A stretch of DNA of 64,000 nt. It comes from an uncultured Thalassolituus sp. GTDB lineage: Bacteria; Pseudomonadota; Gammaproteobacteria; Pseudomonadales; Oceanobacteraceae. The notes beneath the pieces were generated by a model. That model was not told where the DNA came from and made no database searches. It worked only from the letters and a program-made list of their open reading frames with translations. Below are positions 37,875 through 47,007 of this stretch, piece after piece. A program made the position numbers and the translations under genes. The stretch lies in assembly GCF_950066645.1 (NCBI RefSeq), contig NZ_CATMFB010000006.1, forward strand, positions 124,001-188,000, given 5' to 3'. Position 1 is the stretch's first letter. Each line of letters starts with the position of its first letter.

Positions 37875-38717
37875 ATGAGCGATCATAATATCAGCGAACA
37901 TGACTTCGATAAATTTGCCGAGTTTTTCTATCGGAAGACCGGCATTAAATTCGAGCCAAGTAAGCGCTATTTTGTCGACAAGCGCCTGACCGAACGTATG
38001 CGTGAAACCGGATCAGATTCCTTCCGGCACTACTTCACGACCCTACGTTTTCAGGCCAGTGGTGAAGAACTTCAGCGACTGACCAACCTGCTGACGGTCA
38101 ATGAAACCTACTTTATGCGGGAAGACTACCAGTTCCGCTGCCTGATTGACTCAATGCTGCCGGACGTGATCAGTCGTCATGACCCCCGCAAGCCCATACG
38201 TATCTGGTGCATCCCTTCTTCATCAGGGGAAGAGCCTTATTCCATTGCGATGTATCTGCTCGAAGAATGGGAAGGTATCAACGACTGGGATGTCGAGCTT
38301 ATCGCCTCGGATATTGATACGCAGATTCTGGCAACCGCGCAGAAAGGTATTTATTCAGAGCGCTCCATCCGCAACGTTCCTGCAAGCTGGAAGCGCCGCT
38401 ACTTCAAAAGCGTGCCCGGCGGGCACCAGGTGTCTGAAGATATACGTGATGCCGTCGAATTTACCCGGATCAATCTGTCAGAGCCTGCGGACGTCCGCAG
38501 TATGCGCAACATCGACATTATTTTCTGCCGTAACCTGCTGATCTATTTCGACGACAAATCCCGCAAAGTCGCGGCTGAATACATGTACGAAGCAATGTCT
38601 CCAGGGGGTTACATCTGCCTTGGTCACACTGAATCCATGGGCCGGATATCTCCGCTCTATCGTGTTAAAAAATTTCCCGCTGCCATCGTTTATCAACGAC
38701 CACTGGAGGCAAAATGA
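37875..38717 (+). CDS. cheR: CheR chemoreceptor methyltransferase
   Basis: A 280-residue S-adenosylmethionine-dependent methyltransferase that methylates glutamates of receptors. It has the N-terminal helical domain (FDKFAEFFYRKTGI), the ETYFMREDYQF segment that contacts receptor and cofactor, WCIPSSSGEEPYSIAM for cofactor binding (motif I), IASDIDTQIL, and DIIFCRNLLIYFDDKSR. All are expected in CheR. No C-terminal TPR or other extension is present. It overlaps the first cheY by four bases (ATGA). Confidence 0.95.
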   Translation: MSDHNISEHDFDKFAEFFYRKTGIKFEPSKRYFVDKRLTERMRETGSDSFRHYFTTLRFQASGEELQRLTNLLTVNETYFMREDYQFRCLIDSMLPDVISRHDPRKPIRIWCIPSSSGEEPYSIAMYLLEEWEGINDWDVELIASDIDTQILATAQKGIYSERSIRNVPASWKRRYFKSVPGGHQVSEDIRDAVEFTRINLSEPADVRSMRNIDIIFCRNLLIYFDDKSRKVAAEYMYEAMSPGGYICLGHTESMGRISPLYRVKKFPAAIVYQRPLEAK

Positions 38718-39085
38718 AGCATATTCTCATCGTGGATGATGCCAGTACAGTGCGTATGTATCACCGCAATATTCTGGAGGCGGCAGGGTACACAGTTGAC
38801 GAGGCCGTCAACGGTATCGAAGCTCTTGAAAAAGCTCTGACCGGAAAATTCGATCTCTACATAGTCGACATCAATATGCCGAAAATGGACGGTTATGAAT
38901 TTCTGCAGCAGCTGCGCCGTGAACCCATGCATCAGGCTCCGGCCGTCATGGTGTCGACCGAGGCAGCCGAACTGGATCACACCAAAGCCTATTTTTCGGG
39001 CGCCAATCTCTACATGGTGAAACCAATCAAACCTCTGCAGATGATGACCTACGTCCGCTTGCTGATGGGAGAGGAAAGCGCATGA
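38714..39085 (+). CDS. CheY-like single-domain response regulator 1
   Basis: A 123-residue receiver domain with acidic pair ILIVDDAST, phospho-acceptor Asp in LYIVDINMPKMDG, Thr in VMVSTEAAE and Lys in YMVKPIKP. It would be phosphorylated by the cluster CheA. It lacks any output domain, so it acts by protein contact or as a phosphate sink. It overlaps cheR and cheA by four bases at each end (ATGA at both junctions), showing strict co-translation. Confidence 0.92.
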   Translation: MKHILIVDDASTVRMYHRNILEAAGYTVDEAVNGIEALEKALTGKFDLYIVDINMPKMDGYEFLQQLRREPMHQAPAVMVSTEAAELDHTKAYFSGANLYMVKPIKPLQMMTYVRLLMGEESA

Positions 39086-41976
39086 CTCCGTTACTAGAAC
39101 AGTTTGTGTCCGAGACCCGGGATCTGCTTCAGGGAATCAGTGAGCAACTTCTCGCCGTCGAAAAATCAGACGACAAAAAGACGACTCTGAACGAGCTTTT
39201 CAGACTGGTGCACACCCTGAAGGGGAATACCGGGTTGTTTGAATTTCCGGATCTTACCCGGGTACTGCACGCTGGCGAAGATGTTATGTCTGAAGCACGT
39301 GAGAATACCGGACTCTGGGATCAGAACCTCACCGACCTTCTGTTCGACACCATGGATTTTGTCGGCCAGTTCTGTGACAGCATCGAAGAGTCTGATGGCA
39401 ACCCGGTCGCAGACACGAAAAAAGCCATGGCCCTCGAATCGTCACTGCGCAAATATCTTGAAAGCAGTGACGAGAAAGAGAAAAAAGCGCCAGCTGAAAA
39501 GCCTGCGGCTAAAACCCCCGCTAAGAAAACCACACGGCGCAGCAAAACCACCGCCTCGACAGCGAAGAAAAAAACGACCAGCAGGAAGAAGTCATCCCGT
39601 CCTGAACTGGCTGCTGATATTGCTCTGCCACCCGATGCTCTGAAGGTGTTTGATCAGAAGTCTCTGATGACTGCCTGGAGCCAGAACCCAACTGATGATT
39701 CCCTGTGGCTGGTCATCTACCGCCCGATTACTGAGTGTTTTTTCCAGGGCGACGACCCTCTGCATACCGCCAGAACGACCCCAGGAGTGGTGGCGGGATC
39801 TGTCACCAGTGAGTGTCAGGGCACAGAAATCAGTGACCTTGACCCATACCAATGCGTTTCAGAGCTGTACCTGATCAGCAATGCCACTGAAGAAGAAGTG
39901 CTGGAGCATTTCCGCTATGTTCCGAATCAGATTGAAACCCTGGCGCTGAACACAGACGACCTGTTAGTGATTCAGGGGACCGAACAATCGGATGCCGTTG
40001 ATGCCGATATTCTTGAATCGCTGTGCGATGCCGTCAACCAGTCAGACTGGTCAGGCGCCCGGAACATAGCCAATGCTGCACTGGAGCTCATGAACCCGGC
40101 TCTGGAGGCCGCCTCTGCCCTGACATGGCTGAATACCATTTTTGCCGGATCTGACGGGGGTGTCCGCGATGCCGCCATCAATATCGTGCAGAAACTCCGT
40201 TACTGCCTCCATCAGCCCGCGTGGGAATTCGATCAGGTCGAGACTGGCCCTGACCAGGACTCAGCAACGGATACGGACACAGATGAGAGCCACAGCGAGC
40301 ATACAGAGAGTACTGACAGCTCAGGTCTGGAAGCGCTGGATATTTCTGAGGATGACCGCGAGGCACTGGAGCATATTCTCAGAGTACAGCGCCGTATTCT
40401 CGACCTGAATCCCGATGATGCCTGGTCTGGAGGACGGGTGTCTGCCGTCACTGAAGTACTGCACAACTGCTTTTATAACCTGGGAATGTCGGATGCCGTC
40501 AATGAACTGGCAGCACTGACAAATGCCGCTCTCGAAGGCGACCTTGAGGAACTGATTCACTGGCTGGACGAAAAACTTTCCGGGGCAGATCAGGCTCCTG
40601 AGGCAGATCACGAACCAGACGAGGACGAGGACGAGGACGACCAGGATGAAGTAGTAGAAGAAGTCGAAGAGATTACCGCTGACGTCGATGAAGAACGCTC
40701 TGAACAACCACAGGCAGAACCACTTCCTGTCGAACCAGCACAACCCTCTGCCCCATCTTCGAAAGAGGACACCGACAGTAAACCTGTCGCCTCTATTGGC
40801 ACCTCACGCAGTGTCAAAGTTGATCAGGAAAAAATTGATCGCCTGATGAATCTGATCGGCGAAATGATTGTTGCCAAGAATGCCCTGCCTTTCCTTGCGA
40901 AACGTGCGGAAGAGCAGCATGGCCTGCGTGATATGGCCCGCGAAATTAAAGAGCAGTATGCCGTTGTTAACCGGATCGCAGAAGAAATGCAGGATTCCAT
41001 CATGCAGATCCGCATGATGCCCTTCTCTTTCATTTCAATGCGGTTCCCACGACTCGTACGTGATATTTCCCGGCGTCTGAATAAAGAAGTGCAACTGATC
41101 ATTGAAGGTGAAGATACCGAGGCAGATAAAAATATTATCGAATCGTTAGCTGAACCCCTGATCCATATCGTCAGAAACAGCCTGGATCATGGCATTGAAA
41201 TGCCTGATGTGCGGACCGCTGCAGGTAAATCTGCTGCTGGTACGCTCACCATTAAAGCCTCTCAGGAAGCGGACCGGGTACTGATTGAAATTCATGATGA
41301 CGGTAAAGGAATTGATCCGGATTTGATCCGCGAAAAAGCCTTTGAAAAAGGTCTGATTGACGATGCAACCCGTCAGCGACTGACTGACCGGGAGGCAGTG
41401 AACCTTGTTCTTCTTCCTGGTTTTTCCACAGCCGAAGCGGTATCCGACCTCTCTGGTCGTGGCGTCGGAATGGACGCCGTGCGCAGCGCAGTAGAAAAAG
41501 TAAACGGAACCATGGCACTCGACAGCGAGCCCGGGAAAGGCACCCACATCCGCATTTCGCTGCCAATGTCGATCGCAGTCACCCGCGTGATGATTGTCGA
41601 GTCCGATGGTCAGTTGATGGGCGTGCCTATGGATCAGGTACTCGAAACCGTCCGTGTTCCGCGCTCAGAGATTTATACGGTCAAACATGTACAGACCACC
41701 GTATTAAGAGACCGCATCGTACCACTGAAGGCACTCAACCAGCTGCTTGCGCTGCCTTCTCCGCAGGTGATCAATGAAGAAGACGAGCATGCGGTTCTGG
41801 TGGCGCGTGTCGGTAGTGATGTTATCGGCCTGATCGTCGACGACTTCCGTGGCTCGGTCGATATTATTCAGAAACCTATGTCTGGTGTGCTCTCCGGTAT
41901 CCAGGCGTATTCAGGTGCTGCACTGATCGGTGATGGCTCCGTACTGATGGTACTGAATCTGAAGGAGATACTCTGA
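39082..41976 (+). CDS. cheA: CheA chemotaxis histidine kinase with long acidic linker
   Basis: A 964-residue kinase. Order: Hpt domain with the phospho-His in LVHTLKGNTG (about residue 44); Lys/Ala/Pro-rich linker (about 130-175); a P2-like domain (about 185-290, with FFQGDDPLHTAR and ISDLDPYQCVSELYLIS); a further helical region to about 500; a highly acidic stretch near 512-545; dimerisation helices (QEKIDRLMNLIGEMIV, about 580); the ATPase domain with N-box HIVRNSLDHG, G1 DDGKGID and G2 GRGVGMD; and the C-terminal CheW-like domain. It is longer than E. coli CheA because of the extra middle region. It reads receptor state and phosphorylates the CheY and CheB proteins of the cluster. Confidence 0.95.
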   Translation: MTPLLEQFVSETRDLLQGISEQLLAVEKSDDKKTTLNELFRLVHTLKGNTGLFEFPDLTRVLHAGEDVMSEARENTGLWDQNLTDLLFDTMDFVGQFCDSIEESDGNPVADTKKAMALESSLRKYLESSDEKEKKAPAEKPAAKTPAKKTTRRSKTTASTAKKKTTSRKKSSRPELAADIALPPDALKVFDQKSLMTAWSQNPTDDSLWLVIYRPITECFFQGDDPLHTARTTPGVVAGSVTSECQGTEISDLDPYQCVSELYLISNATEEEVLEHFRYVPNQIETLALNTDDLLVIQGTEQSDAVDADILESLCDAVNQSDWSGARNIANAALELMNPALEAASALTWLNTIFAGSDGGVRDAAINIVQKLRYCLHQPAWEFDQVETGPDQDSATDTDTDESHSEHTESTDSSGLEALDISEDDREALEHILRVQRRILDLNPDDAWSGGRVSAVTEVLHNCFYNLGMSDAVNELAALTNAALEGDLEELIHWLDEKLSGADQAPEADHEPDEDEDEDDQDEVVEEVEEITADVDEERSEQPQAEPLPVEPAQPSAPSSKEDTDSKPVASIGTSRSVKVDQEKIDRLMNLIGEMIVAKNALPFLAKRAEEQHGLRDMAREIKEQYAVVNRIAEEMQDSIMQIRMMPFSFISMRFPRLVRDISRRLNKEVQLIIEGEDTEADKNIIESLAEPLIHIVRNSLDHGIEMPDVRTAAGKSAAGTLTIKASQEADRVLIEIHDDGKGIDPDLIREKAFEKGLIDDATRQRLTDREAVNLVLLPGFSTAEAVSDLSGRGVGMDAVRSAVEKVNGTMALDSEPGKGTHIRISLPMSIAVTRVMIVESDGQLMGVPMDQVLETVRVPRSEIYTVKHVQTTVLRDRIVPLKALNQLLALPSPQVINEEDEHAVLVARVGSDVIGLIVDDFRGSVDIIQKPMSGVLSGIQAYSGAALIGDGSVLMVLNLKEIL

Positions 41977-42218
41977 TGCCCATAGTCTACAGTGAAAAAG
42001 AAGCCTCTCTTCAGGAGGTCGTCACCATTCAGGAAGTCGATGACCTCCTGGAATGGCTGCTCGCTAATACAGACGCCAGTATTGATCTTGCAGAATGTCG
42101 CCATCTGCATCTGGCAGCCCTTCAGACACTGGCCAGCGCCCGCAGACCGGTCACTGCCTGGCCACAGGATGAAGCATTTAAGGGCTGGATCAAGCCGTTG
42201 CTGACAACAGGAGAATAA
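41976..42218 (+). CDS. small STAS-like protein of the chemosensory cluster
   Basis: An 80-residue soluble protein. Its middle part (IDLAECRHLHLAALQTLASA) looks like the central strand and helix of a STAS domain, where a strand ending in D-L is followed by a segment that carries a regulatory Ser/Thr; here the position is occupied by H-L, so it could not be phosphorylated in the usual way. It is shorter than a full STAS domain (about 100). Its ATG overlaps the cheA stop (TGATG), so its level is tied to the kinase. Function unknown; a binding adaptor is a fair guess. Confidence 0.75.
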   Translation: MPIVYSEKEASLQEVVTIQEVDDLLEWLLANTDASIDLAECRHLHLAALQTLASARRPVTAWPQDEAFKGWIKPLLTTGE

Positions 42219-42223
42219 TTACG

Positions 42224-42595
42224 ATGAGTAAAACCATTTTTGTCGTCGACGACTCTGCAACCATGCTGATGAGTGTCCGTGCCTCCCTGGAAATGAATGG
42301 TTTCAAAGTTGAAACAGCCTCAGATGGCGTTCAGGCCCTCGATAAGCTGAACAGCATGAGTCCCGATCTGATCATCACAGATATTAATATGCCCCGGATG
42401 GGTGGCATGGAGCTGATTCAGGCTCTCAGAGCCATGTCCAAATTTCGCTTCACTCCGATTCTTACTCTGACCACAGAGAGCGAGTCCGGCAAAAGGGATC
42501 AGGCCAAACAACTCGGTGCGACTGGCTGGTTGGTCAAACCTGTTCCCGCAGGTGACCTTGTGAGAATTATCAAGCAGGTTTTACCGGGCGCGTAA
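42224..42595 (+). CDS. CheY-like single-domain response regulator 2
   Basis: A 123-residue receiver domain with FVVDDSATM, phospho-acceptor Asp in LIITDINMPRMGG, Thr in LTLTTES and Lys in GWLVKPVP. It resembles chemotaxis CheY more closely than regulator 1 (DDSATM near the start, the MGGMELI segment and the WLVKP ending). The presence of two CheYs suggests that one may be an output and the other a sink. It begins five bases after the STAS-like gene. Confidence 0.93.
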   Translation: MSKTIFVVDDSATMLMSVRASLEMNGFKVETASDGVQALDKLNSMSPDLIITDINMPRMGGMELIQALRAMSKFRFTPILTLTTESESGKRDQAKQLGATGWLVKPVPAGDLVRIIKQVLPGA

Positions 42596-42610
42596 GCGAC
42601 GGAGGTGCAG

Positions 42611-43921
42611 ATGAAACGAGATACTGAACTTAAAGAATTACGAGTACGTCGCAACCGGTACGCCTTACTTGCTAATGCCGCTGTGCCTGTTTTTATCATG
42701 GCAATTATGTTGTTCGGATACGTGCCGATTGACCGGGCCATCGCCCGTATGCATGAAGCCAGTGTCGTAGGTAGCGCTCTGTTTATGGGGGCCGTGACCT
42801 TCGTTCTGGTGCACATGAACCGCTTATGGGTTAAGTGGTTTGTCGCGCGTATGACCGATGATGCAGCCCCCTCTCAGGAAAGTAACTTCGATGAGGCAGA
42901 GCCCGTCATGGTATTGTCGAGCGCAGAAAAACAGATGCTTTCTGATCTGCGCGATGTACTCATCAGCTTCAGCCCTGTCGCTGCCCTGTTTAATGCACAT
43001 CTGGCCAAAACCAATGAGGTGACCGAAGAGGCTGCCACCGCTATTATGAACCGTCTGCTGGCCATTAATGAGCGTTCTCAGAGTTTCCTTCATGCACTGA
43101 GTGAGGGTAAAGACGAGGCCGACAACATCAGTGAAAATGCGCACAGCATTATCGAGCGCAGTCACACTCTGCTTTCTGAAATGACCCGCTATCGGGAAAT
43201 TCACGAAGAGCAGCGCCACAAAGAAGAAAAAGCCATCCGGGATGTCGTCTCTCAGGTGGAAAGCTTTAAACCCCTGATCGGACTGATCCGTGATGTCACC
43301 AAACAGACGAACCTTCTGGCACTGAATGCCGCCATCGAGGCGGCGCGTGCCGGTGAGGCCGGGCGTGGATTCGCAGTGGTTGCCGACGAAGTTCGTAATC
43401 TGTCTATGCAGATTGAAGAAGCTGCAGGAAAAATCGAAGACAGTGTTCTGCAGGTATCCAGCACGGTAGAAGGTCAGCTGAAAACCATGGCCAAGAGCAG
43501 TGAGCAGACTGCCGACGAAATGAACTGGCTGGCGAATATTACTGACGCCGTGTCCTCTATTTCAGAAGACTTTGAACAGGCCGTCGGGGCACTGGATCAT
43601 CTGTCGGGCGGAACGCACGACGCGGTGGATTTTGTCCGTTCCTCCGTGATTGAAGTTCTCAATGAATCTCAGTTTCAGGATGTGACCCGCCAGCAGATTG
43701 AACATGTTCAGCATGGCCTGGAACTGCTTGAAGAACGTTTCCGCCTGCTCAGCCAGGCCGTTGCCGGAGAGATTGACCATCCATTACTGGATCTCAGTGA
43801 TGTGATCGAATCACTCGAAAAGATATACACGATGCAGATTCAGGCGGATACGCACCAGTCCGTAGTGACCGGTGAAACGCCGAAAGCTGCCAACGACCGT
43901 CCACCGATAGAATTGTTCTGA
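42611..43921 (+). CDS. short membrane-anchored chemoreceptor
   Basis: A 436-residue receptor with two N-terminal transmembrane segments (about 18-38, [21 protein letters not shown], and about 50-68) separated by only a dozen residues, so there is almost no periplasmic domain. The rest is cytoplasmic helix with the conserved tip [17 protein letters not shown] near residue 231 and [13 protein letters not shown] after it. A ligand domain is absent, so it probably senses the membrane or cytoplasm. The ATG at 42611 follows GGAGG by five bases; a GTG two codons upstream overlaps this site. It ends 16 bases before parA. Confidence 0.92.
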   Translation: MKRDTELKELRVRRNRYALLANAAVPVFIMAIMLFGYVPIDRAIARMHEASVVGSALFMGAVTFVLVHMNRLWVKWFVARMTDDAAPSQESNFDEAEPVMVLSSAEKQMLSDLRDVLISFSPVAALFNAHLAKTNEVTEEAATAIMNRLLAINERSQSFLHALSEGKDEADNISENAHSIIERSHTLLSEMTRYREIHEEQRHKEEKAIRDVVSQVESFKPLIGLIRDVTKQTNLLALNAAIEAARAGEAGRGFAVVADEVRNLSMQIEEAAGKIEDSVLQVSSTVEGQLKTMAKSSEQTADEMNWLANITDAVSSISEDFEQAVGALDHLSGGTHDAVDFVRSSVIEVLNESQFQDVTRQQIEHVQHGLELLEERFRLLSQAVAGEIDHPLLDLSDVIESLEKIYTMQIQADTHQSVVTGETPKAANDRPPIELF

Positions 43922-43937
43922 ACTCTGGAGAAGCGAC

Positions 43938-44702
43938 ATGGCAGTCCGTATTGCAATCTGCAATCGTAAAGGCGGCACCGGCAAATCGACGGTGTCTGTC
44001 AATCTCGCCGCAGGACTGGCGCAACAGGGACTCAGAGTTCTGGTGCTCGATATGGATTCACAATCGCACTGTGCAGCCGGCCTGGGAGTGCCCGTCCGGC
44101 CTCCCTATCTTCACGACATCTTCCGTCGCAGCGATATCACTCTGAGCGATGCGATCAGAACATCTGATTTTCCGGGGTTGTCGCTCGCACCTGCGGACCC
44201 GAATTTTGATCACGGGATGGCAGGAGCAGATCAACTCTTGCTCAGCCACCACCTCGCCAGTGAATCTTTGGACAGCCAGTATGACGTGATTCTGATCGAC
44301 ACGCCGCCATCCCAGGATCAACTTCTGATGAACGCCCTGATGGCCGCACATTGGGTGATCGTTCCTTTCGTGCCTCACTTTCTGTCGTATCAGGGGATCA
44401 AGCAACTGATCCGCCTGATGCATGGAATAAAAACCACAGAAAATCCTCAGCTGCAGTTAGCCGGATTTCTTCCGACCATGGCGAGTACGACCATGCGTCA
44501 TCACAAAAAAATTATGGAAGAAGTCGGACGCCATTTCGGAAAAGACAGAATTCTGCCAGCAATCCGTACAGATATCCGTGTGGCCGATGCCTTCGCGACC
44601 GGGCAACCTGTTATTGGGTTTGCTCCGCGATCCAGAGCGGCAGAAGATTTTTCTCAACTGAGTCGTTGTATTTCAGAGCGACTTCAGGAGCAGGCGCACT
44701 GA
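43938..44702 (+). CDS. ParA/Soj-family ATPase linked to chemosensory cluster
   Basis: A 254-residue ParA-type ATPase with the deviant Walker A motif KGGTGKST (about residues 11-18), the Walker A' segment VLVLDMDSQSH and Walker B YDVILIDTPPS. These proteins bind DNA non-specifically as ATP dimers and position cargo; PpfA of Rhodobacter sphaeroides and ParC of Vibrio cholerae do this for chemosensory arrays (established knowledge). No parB gene follows, which fits a cargo-positioning rather than plasmid-partition role. It starts 16 bases after the receptor gene and ends four bases before the convergent GGDEF-EAL gene. Confidence 0.92.
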   Translation: MAVRIAICNRKGGTGKSTVSVNLAAGLAQQGLRVLVLDMDSQSHCAAGLGVPVRPPYLHDIFRRSDITLSDAIRTSDFPGLSLAPADPNFDHGMAGADQLLLSHHLASESLDSQYDVILIDTPPSQDQLLMNALMAAHWVIVPFVPHFLSYQGIKQLIRLMHGIKTTENPQLQLAGFLPTMASTTMRHHKKIMEEVGRHFGKDRILPAIRTDIRVADAFATGQPVIGFAPRSRAAEDFSQLSRCISERLQEQAH

Positions 44703-44706
44703 CGGA

Positions 44707-46764
44707 TCATGCCGCCTGGGTGGCCATATACTCGCGGAATTTCTCCAGTGTCATCGGCCGGGCAAAGTAATACCCCTGCATTACACGGCAGCCATGAACC
44801 GCAAGGAAATCACGCTGCGATTTCGTTTCGACACCCTCGGCACACAAATCCATGCCGAGTTTCCGGGCCATCTCAATAATCGTCAGAACCAGCGCATCAT
44901 CCCGTGCAGACGCTCCGATATCATCAACAAACTGCTTGTCGATTTTAATCACATCAATCGGAATTTTGGTGAGGTAACTGAGCGAAGAATACCCGGTACC
45001 AAAATCGTCCAGTGCTACCCGACACCCCAGAAGGGCAATATCCCGGAAGAAGCTGTTTGCAAGGTCCAGGTTATCGAGATAGGAGTGCTCAGTCACTTCA
45101 AACTCTAATAACTCTGTCGGGATCTCATATTTATCAAATGTTGATTTGATAAAATCCGGGAAATAAAATTTTTTCAGATCATACGATGACAGGTTAACCG
45201 ATACCGGGACTTTCTGAGGCAGTTTAGAAAAGTATTCCTGAACATCCTTACATACCTGTTCAATCACCCACTCGGTAATAGCGGTAATTTTACCCGCCTG
45301 CTCAGCAATCGGAATAAACTCACCCGGCGATACAAATCCAAGCGTATGACTCTGCCAACGGATCAGAGCCTCCGCTCCGATCACCTGTCCCTCGCTGGTC
45401 ACCTTGGGCTGGTAATAGAGAATAAACTCGTCGTGAGACAGTGCCTGATCAATCGCATTGGCAATATCAATCCGGCGCTGATAACCCTCAAGCATTTCCG
45501 GATTAAAGAAACTATAGCGCGACTTCCCCATGCTCTTGGCGTTGTACATAGCCACGTCAGCATTGCGGATCAGGTCGTGCATATCGTAGCCACTCTCAGA
45601 CGCCCGGGCGATCCCGACACTGGCCCCGATACGGATTTCCCAGTTATTGATCACAAAAATTTCACTGAGGCCTTTGACTATCTGTTCTGCCAGTAATGGC
45701 ATATCCATGGGCGCCTCGTGGCTCAGAACCAGAAATTCATCACCACCATGACGTGATACAACATCTTCTGTCGGCACAAACTTTTTGAGACGGACCGCCA
45801 CCTCAGCCAGTAGTTTATCGCCCACTTCGTGTCCAAGGGTGTCGTTAACCACTTTAAAACCATCCAGGTCAACGAACATGACCGTCAGGTCTCCCTGCTG
45901 GGGTTTTATTTCTGCAATGGATCGCTCCAGCAAGGTCATAAAGCACTGACGATTAACCAGCCGGGTGAGACTGTCGTAATTCGCCAGGTATTCCATTTCT
46001 TCCCGGCGCTGCTCAAGCAGCTCGACATATTCCTGATTGATCTCAGACTCCAGACGGATAGCATCCATCATGTTGTTTATATCTCGGGTCAGGGATGACA
46101 CTTCATACTTGCCGGACTCGCGGATCTGCAGACTGTAATCTTTGGTTTCCTGCACCTGTCGTGCGAACTGCGATAAACGGGTCAGCGGCCACAGCCAGCG
46201 ACTGGCCTGAAAATAAAACAGCCCCATCAATACCAGCATCACCGCCAGAGCAACCGGTAAAATGCGCAGCGCCAGTGTTGTCCGGCTGTCACGGATAGGG
46301 CCATTCAGGTCGTTTATGATCACCAGATAACCAAATACCAGGGTTGGCTCACCAATGCGTTTTACCGCAATCAGGTGGTCATCCTGCCGGTACATGCCCG
46401 GCTGGCGGGTATCCCAGTACGAAAATTCGACCTCTTCAAATTCCGACTGATTAAGTAAGGCCGCGCCGGCGTATATCTCAAGGACATTCCATTCGGGGTC
46501 ATAGACGGCGGCGCCAATCACATTGGGGTAAGGCTCAAGACTGAGCAGATAGCGCTTGAGGTCAAAGAAGTAGTTCGGCTCGTTGAGAACAGCGATCAGA
46601 TCATTCGCCATGTTGTCAGACAGGGCATTGAGATCGCTTTCAACATAACGGGAGTACAGCTCACTGTGCTCGCGCACAGCAGAGTAAAAGACGGCCCCCG
46701 CAACAACAGCGATGGAGACCAGGCTCAACAGCATGATTGCAGTTCTGATGCTCCTGACCAGCAT
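44707..46764 (-). CDS. GGDEF-EAL membrane protein (cyclic-di-GMP synthase/hydrolase)
   Basis: A 685-residue protein. It has an N-terminal transmembrane segment (about 8-28), a periplasmic sensor region (about 30-165), a second transmembrane segment (about 168-188, LPVALAVMLVLMGLFYF), a HAMP-like stretch, a GGDEF domain with intact HGGDEFLVL (about residue 337) and an EAL domain with EALIR (near 461) and DDFGTGYSS (near 590). The active-site motifs of both domains are intact, so it may make and break cyclic di-GMP. At the I-site position five residues before GGDEF the sequence is PTED rather than RxxD, so product inhibition is probably lost. It converges on parA with a 4-base gap and is divergent from the porin-like pair. 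Confidence 0.95.
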   Translation of the reverse strand: MLVRSIRTAIMLLSLVSIAVVAGAVFYSAVREHSELYSRYVESDLNALSDNMANDLIAVLNEPNYFFDLKRYLLSLEPYPNVIGAAVYDPEWNVLEIYAGAALLNQSEFEEVEFSYWDTRQPGMYRQDDHLIAVKRIGEPTLVFGYLVIINDLNGPIRDSRTTLALRILPVALAVMLVLMGLFYFQASRWLWPLTRLSQFARQVQETKDYSLQIRESGKYEVSSLTRDINNMMDAIRLESEINQEYVELLEQRREEMEYLANYDSLTRLVNRQCFMTLLERSIAEIKPQQGDLTVMFVDLDGFKVVNDTLGHEVGDKLLAEVAVRLKKFVPTEDVVSRHGGDEFLVLSHEAPMDMPLLAEQIVKGLSEIFVINNWEIRIGASVGIARASESGYDMHDLIRNADVAMYNAKSMGKSRYSFFNPEMLEGYQRRIDIANAIDQALSHDEFILYYQPKVTSEGQVIGAEALIRWQSHTLGFVSPGEFIPIAEQAGKITAITEWVIEQVCKDVQEYFSKLPQKVPVSVNLSSYDLKKFYFPDFIKSTFDKYEIPTELLEFEVTEHSYLDNLDLANSFFRDIALLGCRVALDDFGTGYSSLSYLTKIPIDVIKIDKQFVDDIGASARDDALVLTIIEMARKLGMDLCAEGVETKSQRDFLAVHGCRVMQGYYFARPMTLEKFREYMATQAA

Positions 46765-47007
46765 GCGGGTTTCCCACTCCTTTCCCTGTACACAATTGTC
46801 TTTTAATACTAGCCCATAATCACGAGGAATGAATGGCCCCGTGGGAGATATTTACAGCGCTGGGATTCAGGTTCTTTACCACCCGGCCAAGTTATGACAG
46901 ATTGAGCCACCACAGCGAAGTGAGAACCGTGTCCGTGAGTACCGGATAAAGTTCACTATACTCAGACTACAGGACGAGTGCCGGTCTTATCCGGCTGAGG
47001 CGAAAGA

